NCBI GenBank assembly: GCA_030649945.1
Contig: JAUSFE010000071.1
Span: 124,001 to 188,000, forward strand
Direction of reading: 5' to 3'
DNA: 64,000 bases
DNA from: Dehalococcoidia bacterium
GTDB lineage: Bacteria; Chloroflexota; Dehalococcoidia; SM23-28-2; RBG-16-64-32
Program-made: the position numbers and the translations under genes
Shown: one piece after another, positions 51,445 to 59,495 of the stretch
Position numbering within the stretch: the first letter of the stretch is position 1
Layout: each line of letters opens with the position of its first letter
Notes under the pieces: model-generated
The model's input: only the letters and a program-made list of their open reading frames with translations
Database searches by the model: none
What the model was told of the DNA's origin: nothing

Positions 51445-51474
51445 TTGCCGCCGCCGCGCTTTCCCCTGTATCAT
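51445..51474 (+). promoter_or_regulatory. promoter giving a leaderless queD-like mRNA
   Basis: TTGCCG at 51445-51450, an 18-base spacer, then TATCAT at 51469-51474, ten bases before ATG 51485. The rest of 51100-51444 has an AT-rich patch at 51400-51430 and no gene. Confidence 0.45.
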
Positions 51475-51484
51475 TCCCCCCGCT

Positions 51485-51988
51485 ATGACGCACCGCATAA
51501 CCCTGGAGCGCAACACCCTCCGCTTCGCCGCGGCGCACTTCACGACGTCCGGGGGCGAGTGCGAGCCGCTGCACGGCCACAACTACGACGTGATGGTGAC
51601 GATCGAGGGTGAGCTGACGGCGGACGCGTGGGTCGTGGACTTCACGGAGGCCAAGCGGCTGATCGCGGGGGTCTGCAAGGAGCTGGACCACCGCTTCCTG
51701 CTGGCGCTGGACAGCCCGTCGCTGGCGATCGCGCGGCGCGACGGTGCGTACGAGGTCGCCTTCGGTGAGCGCCGTTATGTCATACCGGAGAGCGATGTCG
51801 CCCCGCTTCCCATCGATAACTCGACGGCCGAGCGCCTGGCGGAGTGGCTGGCCGGTCGCATCGCGCGCGAGCTGGCCGCGCGCGGCGCGTCGAACCTGAC
51901 GCGGATCACCGTGGGGGTAGAGGAAGCGCCCGGCCAGGCGGGCTGGTACACGTTGGCCCCGCCCTGGCCCCCCGCCCCGGAGCAGTAG
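51485..51988 (+). CDS. 6-pyruvoyltetrahydropterin synthase/QueD family protein
   Basis: A 167-residue T-fold enzyme acting on dihydroneopterin triphosphate (queuosine or pterin pathway). The zinc ligands are visible: H18 in 'FAAAHF' and H30/H32 in 'CEPLHGHNYDV', with catalytic Cys26 and 'VDFTEAKRLIAGVCKELDHRFL'. The spacing C-x3-HGH fits QueD/PTPS-III-like members. The middle insert 'GERRYVIPESDVAPLPIDNSTAE' keeps the 'PTAE'-like substrate loop as NSTAE. ATG 51485 has no ribosome binding site, consistent with a leaderless transcript. No other queuosine gene is nearby. Confidence 0.85.
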   Translation: MTHRITLERNTLRFAAAHFTTSGGECEPLHGHNYDVMVTIEGELTADAWVVDFTEAKRLIAGVCKELDHRFLLALDSPSLAIARRDGAYEVAFGERRYVIPESDVAPLPIDNSTAERLAEWLAGRIARELAARGASNLTRITVGVEEAPGQAGWYTLAPPWPPAPEQ

Positions 51989-51994
51989 AGCATG

Positions 51995-52260
51995 GCCCCA
52001 CCTCAGACGCCTGCTCCATTGCCGGCCCCGCCCGCGCCCCCCGGCAGGCTAAGAGCCTGACCCCCGGGTAGGCGGCGTTGCTCTAATGCTCCATTGCCCG
52101 CCTCACCACCACCCATGCCCCGTGTCAGGCTAAGAGCCTGACCCCCCGGGTTGGCGGCATTGCTCCCTTGCTCCATTGCCGGCCACGGCCGCGCCCCGTG
52201 TCAGGCTAAGAGCCTGACCCCCGGGTTGGCGGCAATGCTCCATTACTCCAATGCTCTAAT
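51995..52260 (+). repeat. tandem array of about 85-bp units with TCAGGCTAAGAGCCTGA palindromes
   Basis: Three units, each with GCTCCATTGCC words, a CAGGCTAAGAGCCTG palindrome (near 52045, 52132 and 52201) and CCCCCGGGT..GGCGG. The array at 55709-55920 is the same family in reverse orientation. Confidence 0.9.
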
Positions 52261-52294
52261 GCTCGCGTGGGGTGGAAGGGGGGTGGGGCTCCTG

Positions 52295-52322
52295 TTGACA
52301 CGGCCCCCAAAACCCGTATGAT
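52295..52322 (+). promoter_or_regulatory. promoter of the zinc-protein gene
   Basis: TTGACA at 52295-52300, a 16-base spacer and TATGAT at 52317-52322, giving a leader of about 45 nt to ATG 52373. Confidence 0.7.
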
Positions 52323-52372
52323 GTACCCTGCCGAAGAGCCTGCATAACCTCTGCGGCGTCCGGGGACACTCA

Positions 52373-52918
52373 ATGCAGATCGACTGGCAACGCGCCATCA
52401 ACGATATCCTGGGCAAGAAGCTGTCCTGCCCGCGCTGCGGGACGCTTACCGATGACGTCCACATCGGCTACCTGCGCACGCCCGAGGCGGCCGAATGGGC
52501 GCCCCTGTGCGAGGGCTGCACGAAGCGCGAGAACTGCGACGCCCGCAAGCTCGTCGTGCTCTGCGAGAGCTGCTCGGCCGCCGTGCGCCTGCGCGGCCGG
52601 CGGGTGGACGAAGAGGGCTTCATGCACGCCCTGTTGGAGGAGACCCGCCGCAGCCTGGAGGAGACTCTGGACTACCTGGCCGACTTCTGGCGCGAAGACC
52701 TCGACATCGACCCGGAGGAGATGGACAAGCGCCTGGAGGACGTGGACCCGGAGCTGTTCGAGGAAGAGAACAACTGGCGCCACTACCTGGAGGAGCAATA
52801 CCTGAAGATCCACCAGTGGTTCCGGGAGCGCCACCTGGCCATCCCCGGCGGCGGCTGGCGCTCAGAGTACGCGGAAGACGTTATCGCCCTGGGCTACCCC
52901 ACGCTGCTGGGGGACTAG
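52373..52918 (+). CDS. cysteine-rich zinc protein of unknown function
   Basis: A 181-residue protein. CxxC pairs at C19/C22, C46/C49 and C64/C67, plus C55, suggest two zinc ribbons in the first 70 residues ('LSCPRCGTL', 'PLCEGCTKRENC', 'VLCESCSAAVRL'). A very acidic helical segment follows (about 80-150) with 'LEETLDYLADFWREDLDID', and a short tail. I do not recognise the family. Possible roles are an anti-regulator or a nucleic-acid partner. Its own strong promoter and position at the edge of a repeat-flanked block are notable. Confidence 0.65.
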   Translation: MQIDWQRAINDILGKKLSCPRCGTLTDDVHIGYLRTPEAAEWAPLCEGCTKRENCDARKLVVLCESCSAAVRLRGRRVDEEGFMHALLEETRRSLEETLDYLADFWREDLDIDPEEMDKRLEDVDPELFEEENNWRHYLEEQYLKIHQWFRERHLAIPGGGWRSEYAEDVIALGYPTLLGD

Positions 52919-53016
52919 CGCCGTTGGTCGCTGCCATCCCGAAGTGATCCGCCTCAGGCGGACCCGCTCGCGTCTGCCCCGCCTGGCATATAATCGTCTA
53001 CAAACCGTCAGTTCTC

Positions 53017-53031
53017 CGGCGTTTCGCCGGT
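53017..53031 (+). promoter_or_regulatory. small hairpin before the methyltransferase ribosome binding site
   Basis: CCGGCG-TTT-CGCCGG lies just upstream of GTAAGGAGG and ATG 53048. A TATAAT at 52990-52995 is a plausible -10. Confidence 0.5.
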
Positions 53032-53047
53032 TGTAAGGAGGGCCACC

Positions 53048-54121
53048 ATGACGATCCAAAGCATTGACCAGGGCAAAGCCGAAGCTTTCGCCGGACAGAT
53101 GATCGGCATCCTGAACGGGGGATGCCTGGCTCTTATGACAAGCATCGGCCACCGCACAGGCCTCTTCGACACAATTGCCTCGCTGCCACCCTCAACCTCC
53201 CAGCAGATCGCCGCAGCCACCGGCGTCAACGAACGCTACGCCCGCGAATGGCTCGCTGCCATGGTGACAGGCGGCATCGTGGAGTACGACGCGTCCGCCG
53301 CCACCTACCGCCTGCCGCCAGAGCACGCGGCTTCGCTCACGCGCGCCGCCGGCCCGAACAACCTGGCGACGATAACGCAGTTCCTCGCCCTCTTCGGCAA
53401 CGTGGAGGACGAGCTTGTCCAGAGCTTCCGTCAGGGCGGCGGTGTCCCATACGCCCGCTTCGGCACCTTCCAGCAACTGATGGCTGAGGAGAGCGGCCAG
53501 TTAGTGGATGCGACGCTGCTGGACGTGACGCTGCCTCTGATCCCCGGCATTGCGGACCGCCTGCAGCGGGGCATCGGCGTCCTGGACGTGGGCTGCGGCA
53601 AGGGCCACGCCATCAACGTCATGGCGAAGGCATTCCCTCAAAGCCGCTTCACCGGCTACGACTTTTCGGACGAAGGCGTCGCCGCCGGCAATGCAGAGGC
53701 GCAGACGATGGGCCTCCCCAACGCCCGCTTCGTGGTCAAGGACGTGTCGACGATCGACGAGAGTGCAGCATACGACCTGATCACCGCCTTCGACGCTATC
53801 CACGACCAGGCCCAGCCCACGAAGGTGCTCCGGGCCATCGCCAACGCGCTGCGCCCGGGCGGCGTCTTCCTGATGGTGGACATCGCGGCCTCGAGCAATC
53901 TCGAGGAGAACCTCCAGCACCCGCTGGCGCCGATGCTCTACAGCATTTCCACGATGCACTGCATGACCGTCTCGCTCGCGCTCAACGGCGAAGGTCTCGG
54001 CACCATGTGGGGAGAGCAGGTCGCCCGCCGGAAGCTCTCCGAAGCCGGTTTCACGAAGATCGACATGAAGCGCGTGGAGGGCGATATTATGAACGCCTAC
54101 TACATCTGCTCCAAGGACTGA
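53048..54121 (+). CDS. winged-helix plus class I SAM-dependent methyltransferase
   Basis: A 357-residue protein with an N-terminal dimerisation/winged-helix region ('TSIGHRTGLFDTIASLPPST', 'NERYAREWLAAMVTGGIVEY') and a C-terminal Rossmann methyltransferase domain with 'VLDVGCGKGHAINVMA' (SAM motif I, about residue 180), 'DLITAFDAIHDQAQP' and 'ALRPGGVFLMVDI'. This layout is common for O- or C-methyltransferases in actinobacteria and Chloroflexi. The substrate is unknown. ATG 53048 has AAGGAGG upstream. The acyl-CoA ligase gene follows after 27 bases, suggesting joint work on an organic acid or lipid. Confidence 0.85.
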   Translation: MTIQSIDQGKAEAFAGQMIGILNGGCLALMTSIGHRTGLFDTIASLPPSTSQQIAAATGVNERYAREWLAAMVTGGIVEYDASAATYRLPPEHAASLTRAAGPNNLATITQFLALFGNVEDELVQSFRQGGGVPYARFGTFQQLMAEESGQLVDATLLDVTLPLIPGIADRLQRGIGVLDVGCGKGHAINVMAKAFPQSRFTGYDFSDEGVAAGNAEAQTMGLPNARFVVKDVSTIDESAAYDLITAFDAIHDQAQPTKVLRAIANALRPGGVFLMVDIAASSNLEENLQHPLAPMLYSISTMHCMTVSLALNGEGLGTMWGEQVARRKLSEAGFTKIDMKRVEGDIMNAYYICSKD

Positions 54122-54148
54122 TCGCGTAGCGGCCTTGAGGAGCGCACC

Positions 54149-55708
54149 ATGACCCTCTTTCACAGCCCCTGGTTCACCCTGGAGCCCTACCCGGAGATTA
54201 CCCTGACGGCGCTCCTGGCGCCGTCCGCGGAGCGCTTCCGGGATAAGCCGGCGTTCATCACAGCCGAAGGCCGCGTGCACACCTTCGGTCAGACGTGGGA
54301 GGCCTGCCGGCGACTGGGCCGCTATCTGCAGGACAGCGGCGTGGCCAGGGGCGACCGCGTGGCCATCCTCTCCGCCAACGCGCCGGAGTACTTCGTGGCC
54401 TTCTACGCCACGCTCTTTGCGGGCGGCGTGGTCACCACCCTCAATCCCCTGTACAAGGAACGCGAGGTGCTGCACCAGCTGGAGGACTGTGGCGCCAGCG
54501 CCGCCTTCGCCATGACTGCCCTGCAGCCGCTGCTGCACGGCGTGCGCGAGCACCTGCCCCAGCTCAAGCACGTCTGGGCCATAGAGGATGTCTGGAAGCT
54601 GGCCGCCGAAGCGCCGCCGGACCCCCAGGAGCTGCAGCTCAACGCCCGGGAGGACCTCGCTGCCCTGCCCTACTCCAGCGGCACCACTGGTCTGCCCAAG
54701 GGCGTTATGTTAACTCACTTCAACCTGGTCTCGAACGTGCGGCAGACCCTGTCCACAGGCCTCAGCAACAGCTACGGCATCTACCTGGACTTCCTGCCCT
54801 TCTATCACATCTACGGCATGATCGTGCTCATGGCCTGCGGTTTCGCGGGGGGCATGACCCAGGTAGTCATGCCGCGGTTCGATCCCACGCTCTGCCTGGA
54901 CCTCATCCAGCGCTATCGCGTCACCAACCTCTTCGCCGTGCCGCCGGCCCTGCTCGCCCTCGCCCACTACCCCGACACCGCGAAATTCGACACCTCCAGC
55001 CTGCTCATGATCATGAGCGGCGCGGCCCCTCTGCCGCCCGAGGTGGCGAAAGCCGCCGGCCGCGCGCTCAAGACCACGGTCCTCCAGGGCTACGGCATGA
55101 CGGAGACCAGCCCCGTCACCAACGTCAACCCCACCAACCGCATCAAGGACGCCACAGTGGGCCCGCCCATCGCGGACACCATCGAGAAGGTGGTCTCGCT
55201 GGACGACGGCCGCGAGCTGGGCGCCGGCGAGGTGGGCGAGCTGCTGACGTTCGGCCCCCAGGTGATGAAGGGCTACTGGCAGCGGCCGGAGGAGAGCGCG
55301 GAGACCCTTCCCGGCGGCGGCTGGATCCGCACCGGCGACATCGTCCAGTGCGACGAGGAAGGTTATGTCACCATCCTCGACCGCAAGAAGGAGATGATCA
55401 AGTACAAGGGCTACCAGATCGCACCCGCTGAGCTGGAGGCGCTGCTCATGGAGCACCCCGCCGTCATGGACGCCGCCGTCATCCCCAAGCGCGACGCCGG
55501 GTCCGGCGAGATACCCAAGGCCTTCATCCTCTTGCGGCCGGAGCAGAAGGTGGCCCCCGAAGAGCTGATGCGCTTCGTGGAGGAGCGCGTGGCGCCCTAC
55601 AAGAAGGTGCGCGAGATCGAGTTCGTGGACGCCATCCCCAAGACGCCGTCCGGCAAGATCCTGCGCCGAGAGCTGATCGAACAAGAGCGCGCGAAGGCCG
55701 GCGGCTAG
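54149..55708 (+). CDS. AMP-dependent acyl-CoA ligase (long-chain/4-coumarate type)
   Basis: A 519-residue acid:CoA ligase. The AMP loop is 'LPYSSGTTGLPKGVMLTH' (about residue 176), with 'YGMTETSP', 'GWIRTGDI' and the hinge 'DRKKEMIKYKGYQIAP'; the catalytic Lys is in 'TPSGKILRREL'. All motifs are complete. It activates a fatty or aromatic acid, which cannot be specified. ATG 54149 has TTGAGGAGC upstream. It follows the methyltransferase gene by 27 bases and ends at the edge of the second repeat array. Confidence 0.93.
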   Translation: MTLFHSPWFTLEPYPEITLTALLAPSAERFRDKPAFITAEGRVHTFGQTWEACRRLGRYLQDSGVARGDRVAILSANAPEYFVAFYATLFAGGVVTTLNPLYKEREVLHQLEDCGASAAFAMTALQPLLHGVREHLPQLKHVWAIEDVWKLAAEAPPDPQELQLNAREDLAALPYSSGTTGLPKGVMLTHFNLVSNVRQTLSTGLSNSYGIYLDFLPFYHIYGMIVLMACGFAGGMTQVVMPRFDPTLCLDLIQRYRVTNLFAVPPALLALAHYPDTAKFDTSSLLMIMSGAAPLPPEVAKAAGRALKTTVLQGYGMTETSPVTNVNPTNRIKDATVGPPIADTIEKVVSLDDGRELGAGEVGELLTFGPQVMKGYWQRPEESAETLPGGGWIRTGDIVQCDEEGYVTILDRKKEMIKYKGYQIAPAELEALLMEHPAVMDAAVIPKRDAGSGEIPKAFILLRPEQKVAPEELMRFVEERVAPYKKVREIEFVDAIPKTPSGKILRRELIEQERAKAGG

Positions 55709-55920
55709 TCCCGGGGGGTCAGGCTCTCAGCCTGACGCGGGGCGCGGCCGGGGCCGGCAATGGAGCATTGGAGCAATGCCGCCTACTCGGGGGGTCAGGC
55801 TCTCAGCCTGACGCGGGGCATGGGTGGGGGTGAGGCCAGCATTAGAGCAATGGAGCAATAAAGCATTGGAGCATTAAGCATGGCCGCTGATGCATGGGGG
55901 CAGGCTCTTAGCCTGACACG
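55709..55920 (-). repeat. inverted array of the TCAGGCTAAGAGCCTGA family
   Basis: Three palindromic copies (near 55720, 55796 and 55900; GTCAGGCTCTCAGCCTGAC type) with GAGCAATG/GAGCATTG words between. The orientation is opposite to 51995-52260. The two arrays bracket the block 52.3-55.7 kb. Confidence 0.9.
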
Positions 55921-55956
55921 GGGCGCCGTCGGCGCCGAGGCCGGCAGGCGTCGCCC

Positions 55957-56604
55957 GTGTTCCTGACCCGCGTCGCCCTGGCGCTGGGAACGCTCGTCCT
56001 GGGCGGCCTCGCCGCCGCCGTCATCGGCCTCGTGGTCATCGCGCTGCTGGCGTCCAGCGGCGGCTCTGGTCCCGCTGACGCGTGCCGCCCAGCCGGCAGC
56101 AGCGACGACGGCTCGTTGCGGCCGGTCGCCCGCGATGTGGAGACGGCGGCCGTTTTCCAGCAGCGCTGGGACGACCTGCGCTTCCGGGCGCTGAGCGGCT
56201 CGCCTACCCTCTCGGCCACGTTCAGCGAAGGCGAGGTGACGGCCCGCGCCTCGCAGTACCTGGCGGAGCGCGACGCCCCTCTGCAGGATATCGTCATCTG
56301 CTTCCATGACGGCCAGGCGGAGGCCCGTGCCCGCGCGGAGGTGCCCACGCTGGCAGACGTCCCGCTCCTCGGCGGCCTGTTCGATACCAACGTCCGCCTG
56401 GTGGGCAGCATCGACCTCTCCGGGGAGCACCCACGGCTGAAGATCGAGCAACTGGAAGCGGGCAACCTGCCGGGCTTCCTGGAGGACGCCGTCCGTGACG
56501 AAGTGGAGGACGCCGTCAACAGCCGCCTGACGGACCTCCAGGTCGATCTCAGCTACAGCGTGACGTTCCGGGAGGGCGAGGCGGAGGTCGCCGTTTCGCC
56601 CTAG
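55957..56604 (+). CDS. membrane-anchored protein of unknown function
   Basis: A 215-residue protein. The N-terminal transmembrane anchor is 'VALALGTLVLGGLAAAVIGLVVIALL', here split as 'GTLVLGGLAAAV' and 'IGLVVIALL' (about residues 6-31). A soluble domain outside follows, with a beta-rich pattern ('LSATFSEGEVTARASQYL', 'IVICFHDGQAEARARAEV', 'VRLVGSIDLSGEHPRLKIEQL') that looks like a lipid- or ligand-binding tubular fold such as LmeA/DUF2993, without proof. GTG 55957 is chosen as it gives the whole anchor. It is convergent with the frameshifted GNAT gene, two bases apart. Confidence 0.6.
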   Translation: MFLTRVALALGTLVLGGLAAAVIGLVVIALLASSGGSGPADACRPAGSSDDGSLRPVARDVETAAVFQQRWDDLRFRALSGSPTLSATFSEGEVTARASQYLAERDAPLQDIVICFHDGQAEARARAEVPTLADVPLLGGLFDTNVRLVGSIDLSGEHPRLKIEQLEAGNLPGFLEDAVRDEVEDAVNSRLTDLQVDLSYSVTFREGEAEVAVSP

Positions 56605-56606
56605 CC

Positions 56607-57351
56607 TCACTCCGGCCGCTGGAAGACCAGCAGCCGGTCCACGGGGACGAAGCCGAGCCTGGCGGCCAAGCGCCGCCGACGCCTCGTTCGCGTCCAGCGC
56701 GCCCCAGACCGGCTCCTTGCCGCGGTCCCGCATACGCTCGATCATGAACGAGACGCAGCGCGCGGCATAGCCCCGGCGCCGGTACGGCGCGAGCGTGTCA
56801 ATGGAGACGTCCCAGAGCCTTTCCGTGAGCGCTCCCGCGTAGCAGAAACACACGAGCGCGCCGTCCGCGCTGACGGCGGCGACCGGCGACCGTCCGGCGG
56901 CGACCAGAAGCTCTGACTTGAGGCGCGCGGGGAGGTTGTTCAGGGACGAGATTTCGTCCGGGCCCAGCAGCCGCACCGCGCCCGCCGGCACACTCGGCAG
57001 CCGCGGCGCGCTCCCCAGCCGGTGCAAGCCCGCCGTAGCGCCCTGCCATTCGGGCAGCGCGCGCGTCACGGCCGGCGCGGCCTCGAACTGGCAGAGCAGC
57101 TCGCGGGCCGCCGGCTCCCGGCCCACCGCCTCGCGGATAGCCCTGGCCTTCGGCTCCCCGGCGACGACCACCAGATGCGTCTCGCGATCCCTCAGCAGGT
57201 AGCTGAGCACCGGCTTCTCGTCCAGCCCAATGACGTCGCACTCCCGCCGCAGGAGCATGGAGCGCGCCTCAACCCAGCGCGGGATATCGGGCAACCCCGC
57301 CGCGAGGCGCGCAAAAAGCGCGTCAGGCGTGGCGCCGGCGTCCGCGCTCAC
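56607..57351 (-). pseudogene. GNAT family acetyltransferase gene with a C-terminal frameshift
   Basis: Codes for a GNAT-type protein ('VRLLGPDEISSLNNLPARLK', 'VSIDTLAPYRRRGYAARCVSF', 'GKEPVWGALDANEAS'). After the last motif the frame is lost. In the neighbouring frame the expected ending 'LAARLGFVPVDRLLVFQRPE' and a TGA at 56607-56609 are intact. The break lies near 56664-56676 in a GCGGCGCTTGGCC run and equals one base. It may be a true mutation or a sequence error. Left uncorrected, the frame would run to 55795. GTG 57351 overlaps the upstream PPOX gene's TGA (GTGA). Confidence 0.7.
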
Positions 57352-57857
57352 GCGTCCACGTACCCGGCGCCGGTCCAGCGCCGGACCTTCGTCTTTTCCG
57401 CTGCGCCCACGCGCCAGCGCATGACCGTCTGGTGCCCCTCGCCGCTGTACTTGACGAAGGACGCGCGCTCAATGTCCAGCGCAAACAGGTGATACGGCTC
57501 CGGCGGCCGGAAATCGGTCTTCTGGAACGACGCCTCCGCGAAGCGATCTCGCTCACCCGCGTCCGTCACCTCCGCGACGCGGCCGCGCAGCTTGACTTCG
57601 CCCTCGCTGCCGTCCTTGTCGGCGACCACGCTGTGCACCAGGCAGCGGCCGTCCCGCAGCAGATCGAGCGCCTTCTTCGACTGCCACATCATCCCGAGGT
57701 AAAGCCTGCCGTCGGCGATCACAGGCTCCAGCGGGCTAATGCGCGCCTCGCCGCTCGCCGTCACCGTGCCCAGGAGCGCGAGTCCCGTCGCCGCGAATCG
57801 GCCTTCCGCCAGACGCGAAAGCTCCGGCGCCGCCCCGCAGAACTCGCTCCAGTGCAT
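57348..57857 (-). CDS. pyridoxamine 5'-phosphate oxidase family protein
   Basis: A 169-residue split-barrel flavin protein. 'GLALLGTVTASGEARISPLEPVIADGRLYLGM' shown as 'LLGTVTASGEARISPLEP' and 'GRLYLGMMWQSKKALDL', then 'GRCLVHSVVADKD', are the family blocks for FMN (or heme/F420) binding. It lacks the residues of true PdxH for pyridoxal phosphate synthesis, so it is a general oxidoreductase of this fold. ATG 57857. It overlaps the GNAT gene by four bases and lies 57 bases after the methyltransferase gene on the same strand. Confidence 0.82.
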   Translation of the reverse strand: MHWSEFCGAAPELSRLAEGRFAATGLALLGTVTASGEARISPLEPVIADGRLYLGMMWQSKKALDLLRDGRCLVHSVVADKDGSEGEVKLRGRVAEVTDAGERDRFAEASFQKTDFRPPEPYHLFALDIERASFVKYSGEGHQTVMRWRVGAAEKTKVRRWTGAGYVDA

Positions 57858-57914
57858 CTATCTGGTCCGTGGGTGGGGCCTTTTCGCCCTGCGCGGCGAA
57901 CGCATTGCCAACCG

Positions 57915-58757
57915 CTACAGCCCTTCGGCCTCGCTCAGGACAGGCTTCCTCGCCAGCATGAACACGAACTCGCCCGGGACCTCGTAGCCGTCTCCCCGGC
58001 GGTATTCGCTGATGCTCTCCAGGAACTCGCGGTGCGCCGCCTCTCGCGTCTCCGGCGAGAACTTGGAGTAGGCCAGCGCCACCGGCCCGCCGGCGAACAC
58101 CGCCGCCAGCACGTCGCGCTCCCCGGCGAAGCAGAGCGGGCGGTCCACGCGCTCCTCGTGCAGGTCCACGAAACCGGCCTTCTGGAAGGCGTAGGAGAGA
58201 GCGCCCGGCGCGCCCAGCTGGAAGAACAGCGGGCACACGTCAGATTCCACGCGGCTGTCCACAATGGGGAAGATGGAGGCCCAGCCGCAACGGTCGCGGC
58301 GGCCCCAGACCGCCACTGCGGCGCGACCGCCGGGCCGCAGCACGCGCTGCATCTGCGCGATGGCCCGCTGCGGGTCGGCCGGGTACATCAGCCCCAGCAC
58401 GCAGCTCACGGCGGCGAAGGAGGCGTCCGCGTGCGATAGCTCCTCCGCGTCCTCGCGCTCGCACTGCATGTTGACGATGCCGCGGCGTTCCGCCTCGGCG
58501 CGCGTCGCGTCCACCATCCGCTGCGAGATGTCCGTCGCCACGACGGCGCCCTCCGGCCCGACGATCTCCGCTGCCAGAAAGGCGGCGATGCCCGTGCCGG
58601 TGGCGACGTCCAGCACACGCTCGCCGGGCTGCAGGTCAAGGAGCGCCAGGCAGCGCTCGGAGCAGTGGCGCAGCAGGGGCACGAAGTACTGGTCGTAGTC
58701 CTGGACGGCCATGTCCCAGCCGTAGCGCTGGACGCGGCGGTGCAGCTTCGGTTCCAC
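57915..58757 (-). CDS. class I SAM-dependent methyltransferase with repeat-derived C-terminus
   Basis: A 280-residue methyltransferase of the UbiE/COQ5-like group. SAM motif I is 'VLDVATGTGIAAFLAAE' (about residue 49), then 'VVATDISQRMVDATRAEAE' and 'MQRVLRPGGRAAVAVWG'. The last ten codons (KPVLSEAEGL) and the stop are encoded by the dispersed PVLSEAEG element, so the native end has been replaced. GTG 58757 is four bases after the OsmC gene stop, indicating an operon. The substrate is unknown. Confidence 0.85.
   Translation of the reverse strand: MEPKLHRRVQRYGWDMAVQDYDQYFVPLLRHCSERCLALLDLQPGERVLDVATGTGIAAFLAAEIVGPEGAVVATDISQRMVDATRAEAERRGIVNMQCEREDAEELSHADASFAAVSCVLGLMYPADPQRAIAQMQRVLRPGGRAAVAVWGRRDRCGWASIFPIVDSRVESDVCPLFFQLGAPGALSYAFQKAGFVDLHEERVDRPLCFAGERDVLAAVFAGGPVALAYSKFSPETREAAHREFLESISEYRRGDGYEVPGEFVFMLARKPVLSEAEGL
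57921..57947 (-). repeat. PVLSEAEG-type repeat forming the methyltransferase 3' end
   Basis: Plus-strand CCCTTCGGCCTCGCTCAGG followed by ACAGGCTT is the inverse of the word at 1931-1959. It supplies codons up to two residues before the stop. Confidence 0.85.
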
Positions 58758-58761
58758 GGCT

Positions 58762-59331
58762 CTACTCCCCGGTGGCCCCGGTGGCCCCGGCGGGTGCGGA
58801 CGGCGCTGCGGCCCGCACGGGCTCGGAGATCTTCAGCTCACCCCTGACCGGCACCGCCCGCCTCAAGTCGTCCAGCACCGGGCTGTGGGCGTCCGCCGTC
58901 GCCACGAGCTGACGGACGCGCTCCTCGCCTGCCGGGCTGCTGATGTGTGCCGTGTAGCGGACAGCCGTCCACCCGGGCGGCACGCTGTCATCGACGCCGT
59001 ACATGCCCCGCGCGTCGTAGTCCGCCTCGACGACGACTTCGACGCTGTCCAGCGGGATCTCCAGGCGCGCCGCCCAGAGCACGTAGCCCATGGCCAGGCA
59101 GCTGCCCAGCCCGGCGCGCACCAGCACTCCCGGGTCCGGGCCCAGGCCGGCGCCGCCGTCGCCCGGCGTCTCGTCGGCGACGAGCTTCCACGCCCCGTCC
59201 TCGATGTCGCACGTGACGCCGCTGCGCACGCGGACGGTAGTGGTCGCGGTGCCCTGCCCCACGCTGGGGCGCAGACGCAGCGTCCGCGCGTTGCGTTCCT
59301 GAATCGTCTTGAGGTTCTTGTCCTCGCTCAT
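58762..59331 (-). CDS. OsmC family protein with one conserved cysteine
   Basis: A 189-residue OsmC/Ohr-fold protein (thiol-dependent peroxide or sulphur chemistry). The N-terminal reactive Cys is in 'VRAGLGSCLAMGYV' (C78), and 'EVVVEADYDARGMYGVDD' is typical of YhfA/OsmC-like members. The second family Cys (usual 'HCPV') is Ser150 in 'AHSPVLDDL', so a classic two-Cys peroxidase cycle is unlikely. The C-terminal tail is Ala/Gly/Pro-rich. ATG 59331 starts the conserved region. A TATAAT lies at 59379-59374 on the minus strand. It heads the OsmC-methyltransferase-PPOX-GNAT run. Confidence 0.85.
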   Translation of the reverse strand: MSEDKNLKTIQERNARTLRLRPSVGQGTATTTVRVRSGVTCDIEDGAWKLVADETPGDGGAGLGPDPGVLVRAGLGSCLAMGYVLWAARLEIPLDSVEVVVEADYDARGMYGVDDSVPPGWTAVRYTAHISSPAGEERVRQLVATADAHSPVLDDLRRAVPVRGELKISEPVRAAAPSAPAGATGATGE

Positions 59332-59373
59332 TCGGCCCGCCCGTCCTTTCTCTCTAAAACCGGCTCGGGTTTG

Positions 59374-59379
59374 ATTATA
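59374..59379 (-). promoter_or_regulatory. -10 element of the OsmC operon
   Basis: A consensus TATAAT on the minus strand, 42 bases before ATG 59331. No good -35 was found. The stretch 59385-59495 has repeated GACGCCCCG/GGGGCGTC words. Confidence 0.5.
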
Positions 59380-59495
59380 CGGGCGAGGGATGCGCACGGA
59401 GGCGGTCACGCCGGATAAAATTCGATAAATTCGGGCGGGCGTGACCGCGTAGAGACGCCCCGGCGGGGCGTCTCTACGGGGGTTCGAACGTCTCT

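Noticed and set aside
51248-51691. Minus-strand open frame across the queD-like start
   Set aside because: It lacks motifs and overlaps the clear T-fold enzyme and promoter region.
51995-52260. CRISPR array (regular repeats)
   Set aside because: Units are palindromic, the sequences between them are themselves repeated, and there are no cas genes.
59470-59490. tRNA-like GGGTTCGAAC word
   Set aside because: No cloverleaf can be drawn around it; it belongs to GGGGCGTC repeat DNA.
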